Assembly (NCBI RefSeq): GCF_905397435.1
Contig: NZ_CAJPVI010000029.1
Location: forward strand, 54,004-118,003
From: Cupriavidus numazuensis
Lineage (GTDB): Bacteria > Pseudomonadota > Gammaproteobacteria > Burkholderiales > Burkholderiaceae
Reading direction: 5' to 3'
DNA length: 64,000 bases
Shown here: positions 34,679 through 43,670 of the stretch, one piece after another
Numbering within the stretch: position 1 is the first letter of the stretch
How the letters are laid out: every line of letters starts with the position of its first letter
Translations under genes and position numbers: made by a program
Notes under the pieces: generated by a model
The model's input: only the letters and a program-made list of their open reading frames with translations
What the model was told of the DNA's origin: nothing
Databases searched by the model: none

Positions 34679-36310
34679 TCAGTTCAGCAGCAATTCGAGC
34701 CCGTACTTGATCGGGACCGCGAACGTGACGCGCTCGTCACCGATGGAACGGGAATACGTGAACAGGCCGATCACCTTGCCATCGCGGTCGAACACAGGGC
34801 CGCCACTGTTGCCGTGACCGGTGGCGGTCACCGTGAGCTGGTAGACGTCGCCAAGCGTGTCGAAGGTCTGCACGTTGTTCTCCGTCTTCACCGTGTCACC
34901 CACCTTGGCGATGATGCCCTCGGTCACGGTCGGTTGGGGAATGAGCTCGACGAGGCTCGAGATGTTGCCGCCTTCACTCGACTGGATGACCGCATGCTTC
35001 TCCTCCGAAATCCCCGGATAGCCGAGCACCGTCACGCGCTCGCCCACGCTCGGGCGCGAGCCGACCGACGCGAGGTTGATGGTCGGCAACTTGCGAGAGG
35101 TATCGATCTTGATCTGCGCGACATCTGCCTCGGCGGATGACTTCACGAGGCGTGCCTCGACGCTCTCGCGCGTATCCGGGAATCGCACCGACAGCGTCTC
35201 GTTGCGCCCGTCCAGCATCGCGAGCGACATCGTCCCGATGCCCATCCCGCCCGGCGCCGCAAAGTTCGGCCGGATCATCCGTACAGGACGCTCGAAGTCC
35301 CATCCGCGCAGGCTGCGGAAGGCCCGCGGATTGATGCGGGACATGCTGAAGTCGCCCTGCCCCGCGGTCGAAATCTTGATGAGGATGCCACCCTTCGCGT
35401 CGAAGTCCATGAAGTCCGGCACCTTCCAACCCTGGGCGACGTGCTTGTTGGTCAGGATGAAACCCTGCTCCTTCACCACGAACCCGCTGCCGCGCCCGCC
35501 CACTTCGATCGGAATGCCGCGGTGGTCGTCGTCATCGGTGGTGAGCCAGCGCTGGACCGGACCATTGTCGATCTGCAGGAAACAGGGCAGGCGCAGGTTG
35601 TCCACGATGCAGATGCGCTGGTAGACCTGCCGCCCCGTGTTCTTGTCGACGATATGCCAGCGCGCTTCCACTACCACGGTGGCGGGACCGAACTCCGCGA
35701 CGATGGCCTGCGGGCTCTTGCCCATGAACCCGCCGAAATGCACGAGGGCCGCGATCGCGATCGCTACGATGGCGACCGCCACGCCCGCGCCGATCAGCAC
35801 CTTGTGGCTGATCGAGCGCCGCTCCGTCTCCATCATCCGCAAGACGGTTTCCTTGCCCACGTGATGGTCGTCGTGGTTGCGGGCCGTGGTGTCCGTCTCC
35901 GGCTCCCTCGCAATCACACGCGTGCCGGCCAGTTCTTTCGCGTTGACGAGCCGCGTCTCGGCGGGAACCGGCGCGGGCCGCGGTTCGAGGTCGAAGGTCA
36001 GGCGCGGGCCGCCCTCGCCCAGTTCGATGGTGTCGCCCGGCGCCAGCAGCGTTTCGCCATTGGCGGGGTGGCCGTTGTGGAACGTGCCGTTGCTGCTGCC
36101 GAGATCGACCAGCAGGAAGCGCGGCGGGGTTTCCTTCCCGATGCGGATGGCCGCATGCCGGCGGCTCACCAGATCGTCGCGCTGCGGATCAAAGACGACG
36201 GCGGCCGCGGGATCGCGGCCGAGAATCAGCTCGTCAAAGGCGCCCGTCTCGAACTGCTCGATCTGGTGCGCCTTGGATCCGGAGAGATGCGTGAGGACAA
36301 TGCGAGTCAT
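34679..36310 (-). CDS. FHA domain - transmembrane - trypsin-like protease fusion
   Basis: A 543-residue protein. The N-terminal FHA domain (about 1-108) has Arg32 (LGRD), Ser49 and His52 (SRRH) and GSSNGT at 71-76, the phosphothreonine-binding pattern. A transmembrane helix lies at about 171-195. The C-terminal part is an S1-type protease with triad His290 (TNKHVA), Asp396 (EADVAQI) and Ser502 (GHGNSGGPV). The topology would put FHA in the cytoplasm and the protease in the periplasm, so the kinase and phosphatase encoded downstream could gate proteolysis across the membrane. It is the first gene of the module. Confidence 0.9.
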   Translation of the reverse strand: MTRIVLTHLSGSKAHQIEQFETGAFDELILGRDPAAAVVFDPQRDDLVSRRHAAIRIGKETPPRFLLVDLGSSNGTFHNGHPANGETLLAPGDTIELGEGGPRLTFDLEPRPAPVPAETRLVNAKELAGTRVIAREPETDTTARNHDDHHVGKETVLRMMETERRSISHKVLIGAGVAVAIVAIAIAALVHFGGFMGKSPQAIVAEFGPATVVVEARWHIVDKNTGRQVYQRICIVDNLRLPCFLQIDNGPVQRWLTTDDDDHRGIPIEVGGRGSGFVVKEQGFILTNKHVAQGWKVPDFMDFDAKGGILIKISTAGQGDFSMSRINPRAFRSLRGWDFERPVRMIRPNFAAPGGMGIGTMSLAMLDGRNETLSVRFPDTRESVEARLVKSSAEADVAQIKIDTSRKLPTINLASVGSRPSVGERVTVLGYPGISEEKHAVIQSSEGGNISSLVELIPQPTVTEGIIAKVGDTVKTENNVQTFDTLGDVYQLTVTATGHGNSGGPVFDRDGKVIGLFTYSRSIGDERVTFAVPIKYGLELLLN

Positions 36311-36704
36311 GCCGGTCTCCCACGAGGTTGCGGGTCAGGAGACGCGGGAACGCCATCCCCTCCGGGCAGCGCCGGATGAAGGCATGGCGTGGACAATATG
36401 GACGATGGCCAATGCATTGCACCCCCCTGCACTGAAGCAGGTTCCCCCGGGTGCCCGAACCGCGCGAGGTTTGCGCGAGATGTGATGCCGAGGTGGTTAT
36501 TCTGCAAAAAAGTATAGGTAATGTCTCTGGGGACTGCGAGGCACAGCAGCGCGCGGGGTATTACCTCTTACTCCAGACCTCTTACCCCAAGATGGCCGTC
36601 AGATTCGACGCGCTCGAATCGCCGCTTCGGGAATCGTCAGTTGTTGTGCGGGGCACCAAGGCTTACGCTCGGACCGGATTCCGTATTCCGCCCGCCCTAT
36701 CGCC
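36311..36704. other. Divergent intergenic region
   Basis: This 394-base gap holds the promoters of the leftward FHA-protease module and the rightward MmgE/PrpD gene. The only structure seen is a pair of 9-base direct repeats, ACCTCTTAC at 36563-36571 and 36577-36585, spaced 14 bases, flanked by GGGGTA and TACCCC. No convincing gene is present. Confidence 0.5.
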
Positions 36705-38114
36705 ATGAAATCCACCACAGCCATTGCAGACCACGTTGCGCGAGTCGCGAACACCCCGCTCGAGCCCGCCGACGCCGAAGCGCTGCGCCGCCTCTTTCTC
36801 GATAACTTCGTCGTGTCCCTGTGGGGCGCCACGCAGCCCTGGACACAACAGATCGCTGCATGGACACGCCGGTTTGCGGGCTCCGGCCAAAGTCCGGTGC
36901 TGACTGGCGACTGGTCGGCCGACGCGTCCGTCGCTGCACTGGTGCACGGCACGGCATCGCACAGTTACGAACTCGACGACACGCACAACGCGACACTGAG
37001 TCACCCTGGCGCGGTCATCATTCCTGCCGCCCTGGCCACAGGCGCTGCCACCGACGCCTCGCAGGAAGAACTCTTCCGCGCCGTGGCAGCTGGCTACGAG
37101 GCGATGGCGCTGGTCGGCATGACGGCGGGTGGCCTGGAAACCGTGCACAGAGGGTTCCATCCGACATCGGTGTTCGGCACGTTCGGGGCGGCTGCATCGT
37201 GCGTGGCGTTGCACGCGTATCGCCGTGGAGAGCCTGTCACCTCCGACATGCTGATCGCCGCGTGGGGCCATTCCCTCTCCCAGGCTTGCGGCGCCATGCA
37301 ATTCTCCGCCGAGCCATCCGGCGGCGAAGTGAAGCGGGTACATGCCGGCTTCGGCGCGCGCAACGGCGTACTGGCTGCCGAGTTCGCGCTGATGGATGCG
37401 GTGACGGCACCGCGTCTGTCCATCGAGGGCACATACGGGCTAGCCGCCCTGTTCGGCGGCGACCTGCGTCCGGCCACGCCATCACACCGGCTGCAGATTC
37501 ACGACATCAGCCTGAAGCCCTACGCGTGTTGCCGCCTGTTCCATTCGACCATCGATGCGCTGGCCGAACTGACCAACGATTTCCAATTGCCTGTCGACAG
37601 CATCCGCGAGATCGTGATTCGCGGCCCTCAGCTCATTGCCGACCAGCACATGCTTGCGCATCCTTCGTCGACCATGGCGGCGCAATACAGTTGCCCCTAC
37701 ATCGTCGGGGCCACGCTCGCCTATGGCCCGCACCGCTATGACGCTTACGCCGATGGGTTCCTTGACGACTCACGCATCCGCGCCATCGCCGCCAAGGTTC
37801 GCTTCGAATTCAGTGAGGAGCTGACGGCGTACTATCCGACGCGATTCGCCACCGGCGTCAGTTTTCGCTTCGGCGACGACACGACCCGCTCCGCCGTGGT
37901 CATCGACAGCGTGGGAACGCCCGGCAAGCCACTGACCATCGATCAGATCATTGCGAAAGGCAAGGGACTCGAACGTAGTGCTGCGGTAATGGAATCGAAG
38001 GAGCCGGTTGGCCGACGCTGCGCCATGCAGATATGGGACGATAACCGAGGTGCCCGCGCACTGGCACAAACGCTCATGGATGCATGGCGTTCGCTTGGAG
38101 CGGAGGCGTCATGA
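36705..38114 (+). CDS. MmgE/PrpD-family protein
   Basis: A 469-residue member of the 2-methylcitrate dehydratase/iminodisuccinate epimerase (MmgE/PrpD) family. HGTASHSYELDDTHN, HPGAVIIPAALA, HRGFHPTSVFGTFGAAA and KPYACCRLFHSTIDAL are typical signature stretches. The family includes PrpD, cis-aconitate decarboxylase and epimerases, so the reaction is not fixed; no other methylcitrate-cycle genes are nearby. No strong ribosome-binding site is visible. The next gene overlaps its stop by four bases. Confidence 0.92.
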   Translation: MKSTTAIADHVARVANTPLEPADAEALRRLFLDNFVVSLWGATQPWTQQIAAWTRRFAGSGQSPVLTGDWSADASVAALVHGTASHSYELDDTHNATLSHPGAVIIPAALATGAATDASQEELFRAVAAGYEAMALVGMTAGGLETVHRGFHPTSVFGTFGAAASCVALHAYRRGEPVTSDMLIAAWGHSLSQACGAMQFSAEPSGGEVKRVHAGFGARNGVLAAEFALMDAVTAPRLSIEGTYGLAALFGGDLRPATPSHRLQIHDISLKPYACCRLFHSTIDALAELTNDFQLPVDSIREIVIRGPQLIADQHMLAHPSSTMAAQYSCPYIVGATLAYGPHRYDAYADGFLDDSRIRAIAAKVRFEFSEELTAYYPTRFATGVSFRFGDDTTRSAVVIDSVGTPGKPLTIDQIIAKGKGLERSAAVMESKEPVGRRCAMQIWDDNRGARALAQTLMDAWRSLGAEAS

Positions 38115-38695
38115 CCATTGCGCATTCAGATGACGCCAAGCCCGGTGATATCACGCGCGAACCGATCCACGCACGCCGGATCGACTTCCAGGGCTTTCGC
38201 CGCAGCGATGGCCTGTTCGAAGTCGAAGGCTGCGTGACCGACCGCAAGCCACATGACTTTACGCCGCCAGGGAGCCAGCGGACCATACCGGCGAACGCAC
38301 TGATCCACGATATCCGCATTCGCGTGGTATTCGGTCTGGACATGATCATCCGCGAGGTGATCACCTCGCTTGACGCGTATCCCTATCGCGAGTGCCCGGG
38401 CGGTGGTGATTCACTGCAGGCCCTTGTGGGGCTGTGCATCGGCGCAGGCTGGAGCAGCGAAGTCCGCAAGCGGCTGCCACCCGGGGAAACCTGCGCACAC
38501 CTGCGCGAAATACTGGCTCCGCTCGCGACCGCAGCCATTCAGGCAGTCAATCCGCTACGGTCGCAGGTTCTCCTTGACGCGGTCGATGCCGATGGCAAGC
38601 CTCGCAAGATCGATAGTTGCTTCGCCTACGGCGCTTCAAGGGAATTGGTACTGCAGCACTGGCCGGCGTTTCACCGGCCAGGGGTAAAGCGTTGA
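38111..38695 (+). CDS. DUF2889-family protein
   Basis: A 194-residue protein of the DUF2889 family: it opens with a HARRIDFQGFRRSDGLFEVEG segment and continues with RITIPANAL-like strands (here RTIPANALIHDIRIRVVFG) and a Cys-containing central part. Function is unknown. Its ATG overlaps the MmgE/PrpD stop as ATGA, so the two are translationally coupled. Its stop abuts the convergent pntB stop with no gap; the shared hexamer TGATCA encodes both stop codons. Confidence 0.85.
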   Translation: MTIAHSDDAKPGDITREPIHARRIDFQGFRRSDGLFEVEGCVTDRKPHDFTPPGSQRTIPANALIHDIRIRVVFGLDMIIREVITSLDAYPYRECPGGGDSLQALVGLCIGAGWSSEVRKRLPPGETCAHLREILAPLATAAIQAVNPLRSQVLLDAVDADGKPRKIDSCFAYGASRELVLQHWPAFHRPGVKR

Positions 38696-40114
38696 TCAGC
38701 TCTTGAGCGCGCCAAGCGCCTCGTCCAGCATCTTCTTGGCATCGCCGAACAGCATGCGGTTGTTCTCCTTGTAGAACAGCGGGTTGTCCACGCCTGCATA
38801 GCCCGAGGCCATCGAGCGCTTCATCACGATCGAATGCCTGGCTTTCCACACCTCGAGCACCGGCATGCCGGCGATGGGGCTCGCCGGGTCCTCCAGGGCG
38901 CTGGGGTTCACGATGTCATTGGCGCCAATCACCATCGCCACGTCGGCACCAGGGAAGTCCTCGTTGATCTCGTCCATCTCCATCACGATGTCGTAGGGCA
39001 CCTTGGCCTCGGCCAGCAGCACGTTCATATGGCCCGGCATGCGGCCGGCCACCGGGTGGATGGCAAAACGTACCTCCACGCCCTTGTCGCGCAGGGCCCT
39101 GGTGATCTCGTACACGGTGTGCTGGGCCTGCGCCACGGCCATGCCATAGCCGGGCACGATGATCACGCTCCTCGCTTCGCGCAGCATCTCGGCAGTCTCC
39201 TGGGCGCTCACGGACACCACCTCGCCTTGCGGCTCCGCGGCTTCGCCCGCTCCAGCAGGTTTGCTGACCGGTGCGCCTGAGCCGAAGCCACCCGCGATCA
39301 CGCTGATGAAGTTGCGGTTCATCGCGTTGCACATGATGTACGACAGGATCGCACCCGACGAACCCACGAGCGCACCCGTGACGATCAGCAGGTCGTTGTT
39401 CAGCATGAAGCCCGTGGCCGCGGCAGCCCAGCCCGAGTAGCTGTTGAGCATGGACACCACCACCGGCATGTCGGCGCCGCCAATGGCCATGACCATGTGC
39501 ACGCCGAACACCAGCGCGATCGCCGTCATCACAAGCAGCGGCGTCATGCCGGCTTCCACATCGTGAGCGCCAACAAACGCATGGCCGAACCAGATCACCA
39601 TCAGCAGCGCTATCAGGTTGAGCCAATGGCGCGCAGGCAGCAGCAGCGGCTTGCCGCCGATGCGGCCGGCGAGCTTGCCGAAGGCGATCAGCGAGCCCGA
39701 GAAGGTGACTGCGCCGATCAGAATGCCGACGTAGATCTCCACCTCGTGGATCAGCTTCTCCGCCCCCTGAAACTGCACCGACGTGTCGACGTAGCTGGCA
39801 AAGCCCACCAGGCAGGCCGCCAGGCCCACCAGGCTATGCATGAGCGCGACCAGCTCAGGCATCTGCGTCATCTTCACGACCTTGGCGGCATACAGGCCGA
39901 CGCCGCCGCCGATGACCAGCGCGATGACGATCCAGGCAAAGCCCGAGGCGCTGACGCGTGGGCCGAATACCGTGGCCAGCACAGCCAGCGCCATGCCGAC
40001 CATGCCGAGCAGGTTGCCGCGACGCGAGGTTTCCGGGTTGGACAGGCCACCCAGGCTGAGGATGAAAAGAATCGCGGCGCCGAGATAGGCCACCGTGGCG
40101 AGACTTTGAGACAT
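38696..40114 (-). CDS. pntB: NAD(P) transhydrogenase subunit beta
   Basis: A 472-residue PntB: an N-terminal block of transmembrane helices (LATVAYLGAAILFILSLGG onward, about nine segments) followed by the NADP(H)-binding domain III with VIIVPGYGMAVAQAQ, VRFAIHPVAGRMPGHMNVLL and the VMVIGANDIVNP segment. With PntA it couples hydride transfer from NADH to NADP+ to proton entry, supplying NADPH. GAGGAGAA precedes the ATG at 40114, better than the upstream start at 40156, which would overlap pntA. Confidence 0.97.
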   Translation of the reverse strand: MSQSLATVAYLGAAILFILSLGGLSNPETSRRGNLLGMVGMALAVLATVFGPRVSASGFAWIVIALVIGGGVGLYAAKVVKMTQMPELVALMHSLVGLAACLVGFASYVDTSVQFQGAEKLIHEVEIYVGILIGAVTFSGSLIAFGKLAGRIGGKPLLLPARHWLNLIALLMVIWFGHAFVGAHDVEAGMTPLLVMTAIALVFGVHMVMAIGGADMPVVVSMLNSYSGWAAAATGFMLNNDLLIVTGALVGSSGAILSYIMCNAMNRNFISVIAGGFGSGAPVSKPAGAGEAAEPQGEVVSVSAQETAEMLREARSVIIVPGYGMAVAQAQHTVYEITRALRDKGVEVRFAIHPVAGRMPGHMNVLLAEAKVPYDIVMEMDEINEDFPGADVAMVIGANDIVNPSALEDPASPIAGMPVLEVWKARHSIVMKRSMASGYAGVDNPLFYKENNRMLFGDAKKMLDEALGALKS

Positions 40115-40136
40115 GGTTCGGTTCTCCTCGTTCTTC

Positions 40137-41744
40137 TTATTTGCGGAACATGGCAAGCATGCGGCGTGTCACGGCAAAGCCGCCAAACATGTTGACGGCC
40201 GTGAGCACCAGCGCGGCAAAGGCCAGCCAGCGGATCAGCCCGTCGGGCCTGCCGTCCATGCCGGCTTCCGGAGACGCGATCTGCACCAGCGCGCCGATGG
40301 CGATGATGCTGGAGATGGCATTGGTGACGCTCATCAGCGGCGTGTGAAGGGCTGGCGTGACGTTCCACACCACCATGTAGCCGATGAAGCAGGCGAGCAC
40401 GAACACCGTGAAGTGGCCCAGGAAAGCCGCAGGCGCAAAGGCACCGATGCACCAGAACAACACGGCGGCGACGGTAAAGGTGATGATGAGCCCCTTGGCG
40501 GACATGGGCGCTCCGCTGCCATGGCCGTGACCCGATTTCTTCTCGGGCACGGGGGCAGCCGCTGCCTTTGGCGCCGGCGCGGGAGCGGCCTTGAGCGGCG
40601 GGGCCGGCCAGGTGATGGCGCCGTCCTTGATCACGGTAAGGCCGCGGATCGCGTCGTCCTCCATGTTGACGACCGCCTGGCCATCCTTGGCCTTGCACAG
40701 TTCCTCGGTCAGTCGCAGCAGATTGGTCGCGTACAGCGTGGACGATTGCCTGGCCAGGCGCGATGGCAGGTCGGTGTAGCCGATGATGGTCACGCCATGG
40801 CTCACCACCGCTTCGCCAGGCACGGTCAGCTCGCAGTTGCCGCCTTGCTCGGCGGCCATGTCCACGATCACGCTGCCGGGCTTCATGCTCTGCACCATCT
40901 CGGCGGTGATGAGCCTGGGCGCAGGCTTGCCGGGGATCAGCGCGGTGGTGATGATGATGTCCGCGTCCCTGGCTTGCTCCGCATACATCTGCCGCTGCGC
41001 GGCCTGGAAGCCCTCGCTCATGACCCTGGCGTAGCCGCCGCCGCCCGAGCCGTCTTCCTCGTAGTCGACTTTGACGAACTCGCCGCCCAGCGACTTCACC
41101 TGGTCGGCCACCTCGGCACGCGTGTCGTTGGCGCGCACGATGGCGCCCAGGCTGGCCGCCGTGCCGATGGCGGCCAGGCCCGCCACGCCGGCGCCCGCGA
41201 TGAAGACCCTGGCCGGAGGCACCTTCCCCGCAGCCGTGATCTGGCCGTTGAAGTAGCGGCCGAAGGCACTGGCAGCTTCGATGACGGCACGGTAGCCGCT
41301 GACACCGGCGGTGGAAGTCAGCGCGTCCATCTTCTGGGCGCGCGAGAGCGTGCGCGGCAGGCAGTCGATGGCCAGCACCGTGGCGTTCCTCGTGGCCAGC
41401 TGCTGCATCAGCTCGGGGTTCTGGGCAGGCCAGATGAAGTCGATCAACGTGCCGCCTTCTCGCATCAGCGCCACTTCGTCAGCGCTGGGCGGGCGTACCT
41501 TGAGCACAATGTCGGACGCAGCCCAAAGCTGCGCGGCGCCGCCGATAATCTCAGCCCCGGCCGCACGGTAAGCGTCGTCGCTGAAGTTGGCGTCTTCGCC
41601 GGCGCCGGATTCAACCGCCACCCGGAAGCCGAGCTTGACGAGCTTTTCCACCACATCGGGCACCGTGGCGACACGCTTTTCGCCGGGAAAGGTTTCCCGC
41701 GGCACGCCGATGCGCTGCGGCGCCAAACTGAGATTGGACTGCAT
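40137..41744 (-). CDS. pntA: NAD(P) transhydrogenase subunit alpha
   Basis: A 535-residue PntA. The cytoplasmic domain I comes first (RIGVPRETFPGEKRVATVP, then the NAD-binding GAGVAGLAAIGTAASLGA), then an alanine/proline-rich linker with a HGHGSG stretch, then four membrane segments of domain II near the C-terminus. Some bacteria split these as PntAA and PntAB; here they are fused, as in E. coli. AGGAAA precedes the ATG. It is upstream of pntB with 22 bases between. NADPH could serve the monooxygenases in the flanking clusters, which is only a suggestion. Confidence 0.97.
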   Translation of the reverse strand: MQSNLSLAPQRIGVPRETFPGEKRVATVPDVVEKLVKLGFRVAVESGAGEDANFSDDAYRAAGAEIIGGAAQLWAASDIVLKVRPPSADEVALMREGGTLIDFIWPAQNPELMQQLATRNATVLAIDCLPRTLSRAQKMDALTSTAGVSGYRAVIEAASAFGRYFNGQITAAGKVPPARVFIAGAGVAGLAAIGTAASLGAIVRANDTRAEVADQVKSLGGEFVKVDYEEDGSGGGGYARVMSEGFQAAQRQMYAEQARDADIIITTALIPGKPAPRLITAEMVQSMKPGSVIVDMAAEQGGNCELTVPGEAVVSHGVTIIGYTDLPSRLARQSSTLYATNLLRLTEELCKAKDGQAVVNMEDDAIRGLTVIKDGAITWPAPPLKAAPAPAPKAAAAPVPEKKSGHGHGSGAPMSAKGLIITFTVAAVLFWCIGAFAPAAFLGHFTVFVLACFIGYMVVWNVTPALHTPLMSVTNAISSIIAIGALVQIASPEAGMDGRPDGLIRWLAFAALVLTAVNMFGGFAVTRRMLAMFRK

Positions 41745-41836
41745 CAGTGATTTCCTGGACTGGGGTATTTAATAGGAGACACCACAGAATGCCGTCCCTA
41801 CATGACAGGCGCTTGTCAGCGCGCGCGCCGCTTCCA

Positions 41837-42133
41837 TCAGTTGTCTGCGCGGAAAATCGTCGGTTGGACATTAGTGAAGTTCGGTACATCACCGACCACC
41901 TCGGCTGTCCTGGCAGAAGACAGTGCGGCATCGATTCCAGCCTGATCGCTGAAACGCAGTACGGTGACGCATGCAAAGGGCTGCGGGCCTGGTGCCGGAA
42001 ACAGAATCTCCGCTGATTGCAGGCCAAACTCGCCCCAGGCAGCGCTCACCAGCGAGGCATGGGTCGAAAGATAGTACTCACGATCGAATGTCAGATCGTC
42101 GACTGCGGGATAGCTCACGATCAAAGTAGCCAT
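41837..42133 (-). CDS. EthD-domain protein
   Basis: A 98-residue ferredoxin-like-fold protein with the EthD pattern: MATLIVSYP, then YYLSTHASLVSAAWGEFGL, the segment aligned with the family's His-containing helix, and VTVLRFSDQAG. EthD-domain proteins occur in catabolic operons and act as small dimeric helpers or heme-independent enzymes; function here is unknown. AGGAGAG precedes the ATG. It is the last gene of the long leftward catabolic locus. Confidence 0.85.
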   Translation of the reverse strand: MATLIVSYPAVDDLTFDREYYLSTHASLVSAAWGEFGLQSAEILFPAPGPQPFACVTVLRFSDQAGIDAALSSARTAEVVGDVPNFTNVQPTIFRADN

Positions 42134-42183
42134 ATCTACTCTCCTGTTGAAGTGCTAAAGGCATTTCAGCGAGTGCGTAACAA

Positions 42184-42873
42184 TCACTGCGGAGTTCGTT
42201 CCAGACCGCGAAGGGTATAACCTCGATTGTGACTACGTTCCTTTTCCTGCGCGCGCTCCAACGCACAATAGGCGTAATACAACGAAACGCTCTGATAAGA
42301 CCAGGTAAGCAACGCGAATATATAGAAGATCATGTGATCGTCGTCACCAGGTATACGATAGAAGTCATAAGTGCTCGCAATAATCTGCGCGGATACCAGT
42401 GCCAAGATCACACTCACAGCGTTCAGCGTCTCTCCGATGCTCAGCAACCGCTTGACGACGTACGCGAGGTAAACCGAGAACAAGGACCACATCACCAGAT
42501 AGAAGTAGGGCTTGGGTTCAACCATAAAGTCTGCTGCCCACACAATAACGGTTCCCGCCAATGCGCCCACCACATACACGACATCAACAACAAGCGATGG
42601 CTTGTATCGATGCGTTACAGCCATCATTCCAGCGACGGCGATAACCGGTACGCCGAAGGCTCTGGAAAATGCATCGCAAAATAGAGAGATGCTATAAAAG
42701 ACGTTCTCGCCAGTTAAAGCATTGATCATTAGATTGGTCGCCGAGAACGTAACAACCAGCCACTCGATCCCGAGGAGGTAGTTTCGCTTCCTGAGCAACT
42801 TCACGCCATAGACGACGGAAGTCGCTATCAATGCAAGATCGGCAAGACAATAAAGATAAAATTTGAGTTCCAT
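42184..42873 (-). CDS. Seven-helix membrane protein of unknown function
   Basis: A 229-residue hydrophobic protein with seven predicted membrane segments (for example LYCLADLALIATSVVYGVKL, GVPVIAVAGMMAV and IFYIFALLTWSYQSVSLYYA) and a short basic C-terminal tail. I do not recognise a family. The region reads visibly more AT-rich than its neighbours, suggesting a different history. The ATG at 42873 is preferred to a TTG at 42885, with only GGAA as a weak ribosome site. It lies between the EthD and six-helix membrane genes, on the strand of the amine oxidase locus. Confidence 0.75.
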   Translation of the reverse strand: MELKFYLYCLADLALIATSVVYGVKLLRKRNYLLGIEWLVVTFSATNLMINALTGENVFYSISLFCDAFSRAFGVPVIAVAGMMAVTHRYKPSLVVDVVYVVGALAGTVIVWAADFMVEPKPYFYLVMWSLFSVYLAYVVKRLLSIGETLNAVSVILALVSAQIIASTYDFYRIPGDDDHMIFYIFALLTWSYQSVSLYYAYCALERAQEKERSHNRGYTLRGLERTPQ

Positions 42874-42927
42874 AACAATTTCCAATGGTCGTTAAGCGTT
42901 TGAAGATGTGGGCTTCGCACTGGTATG

Positions 42928-43656
42928 TCAGGCTGCCGGTGCCATCCCGGCGCTCACGAGGGCCGGAGCGCGTTCACACAGCAGGCTGATACCGAACAAG
43001 AACAACCACAGAGGATGAATGACGAGGGTAAGCTGCAGCGCCATTTCGGCGAGATCCCGCATGCCGAGGAGATTGAGAACGAACTCAACGCCGAACACGC
43101 AAAGATCGAACGTGAGCAGGCGGCCAAAGCCCCATTTCTCGGCGCGCAGGAAACGTGCTGCCACGATTCCCCACAGCAGAAAAACTGGTGCTTCCGCGCT
43201 CCAGATCCCTTGCGCGGCATTCTGCAGCGTGGGCCAGATGCCTTCGGCTGCGGTCTTGGCCACGGGGTCGTTGCCCGCATGCAGGCCGGCCAGCGGTGCG
43301 AGCGTGAAGTTCAGCATGCCAGCGCCGACGATCCCCAGGATGGCATACGCGACGATCCCGGTCAGGGCAATGTCGGCCAGTACGCCCACGCGCTGGCGCA
43401 TCCGCCCCCAGAGATAGCCGCCAACGGCCAGGAACGGCACATACCAGCCGAGGATGTCGGCCCACATCGACAATCGATAGAGGTTCTGCGACCCCGGAGA
43501 GAATCCGAGCATCGCGACGGGGCGCTCAAGGGCCTCCACATCGAAATTGGCTGCGGCAGCGTACAGCACCGCCATGCCCCAGCCGAGCACTGCGCCGGTC
43601 ACGGCCAGCCAGCCGACGAAGCGGCGCGGGTCGTTCACTGTCATGGGTTGCGTCAT
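42928..43656 (-). CDS. Six-helix membrane protein of unknown function
   Basis: A 242-residue integral membrane protein with about six helices, including WLAVTGAVLGWGMAVLYAA, YVPFLAVGGYLWGRM, IVAYAILGIVGAGMLNF and VIHPLWLFLFGISLL. AAGGAG seven bases before the ATG at 43656 sets the start, 14 bases after the cytochrome gene. I do not recognise the family. Its position right behind a diheme cytochrome c gene suggests a part in passing electrons to quinone or the terminal oxidases, or in transport of the substrate. That is inference. Confidence 0.8.
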   Translation of the reverse strand: MTQPMTVNDPRRFVGWLAVTGAVLGWGMAVLYAAAANFDVEALERPVAMLGFSPGSQNLYRLSMWADILGWYVPFLAVGGYLWGRMRQRVGVLADIALTGIVAYAILGIVGAGMLNFTLAPLAGLHAGNDPVAKTAAEGIWPTLQNAAQGIWSAEAPVFLLWGIVAARFLRAEKWGFGRLLTFDLCVFGVEFVLNLLGMRDLAEMALQLTLVIHPLWLFLFGISLLCERAPALVSAGMAPAA

Positions 43657-43670
43657 GGTCTGACTCCTTC

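Noticed and set aside
30096..36310. Type VI secretion control cluster
   Set aside because: Kinase, phosphatase and FHA genes recall it, but no tss structural gene is in the window and the FHA gene is fused to a protease.
36451..36708. 85-codon plus-strand frame before the MmgE/PrpD gene
   Set aside because: No ribosome site or family likeness; it overlaps the likely promoter region.
41803..41818. TGACA...TGTCA inverted repeat near the EthD gene end
   Set aside because: Five-base stem without a T run; too weak to call a terminator.
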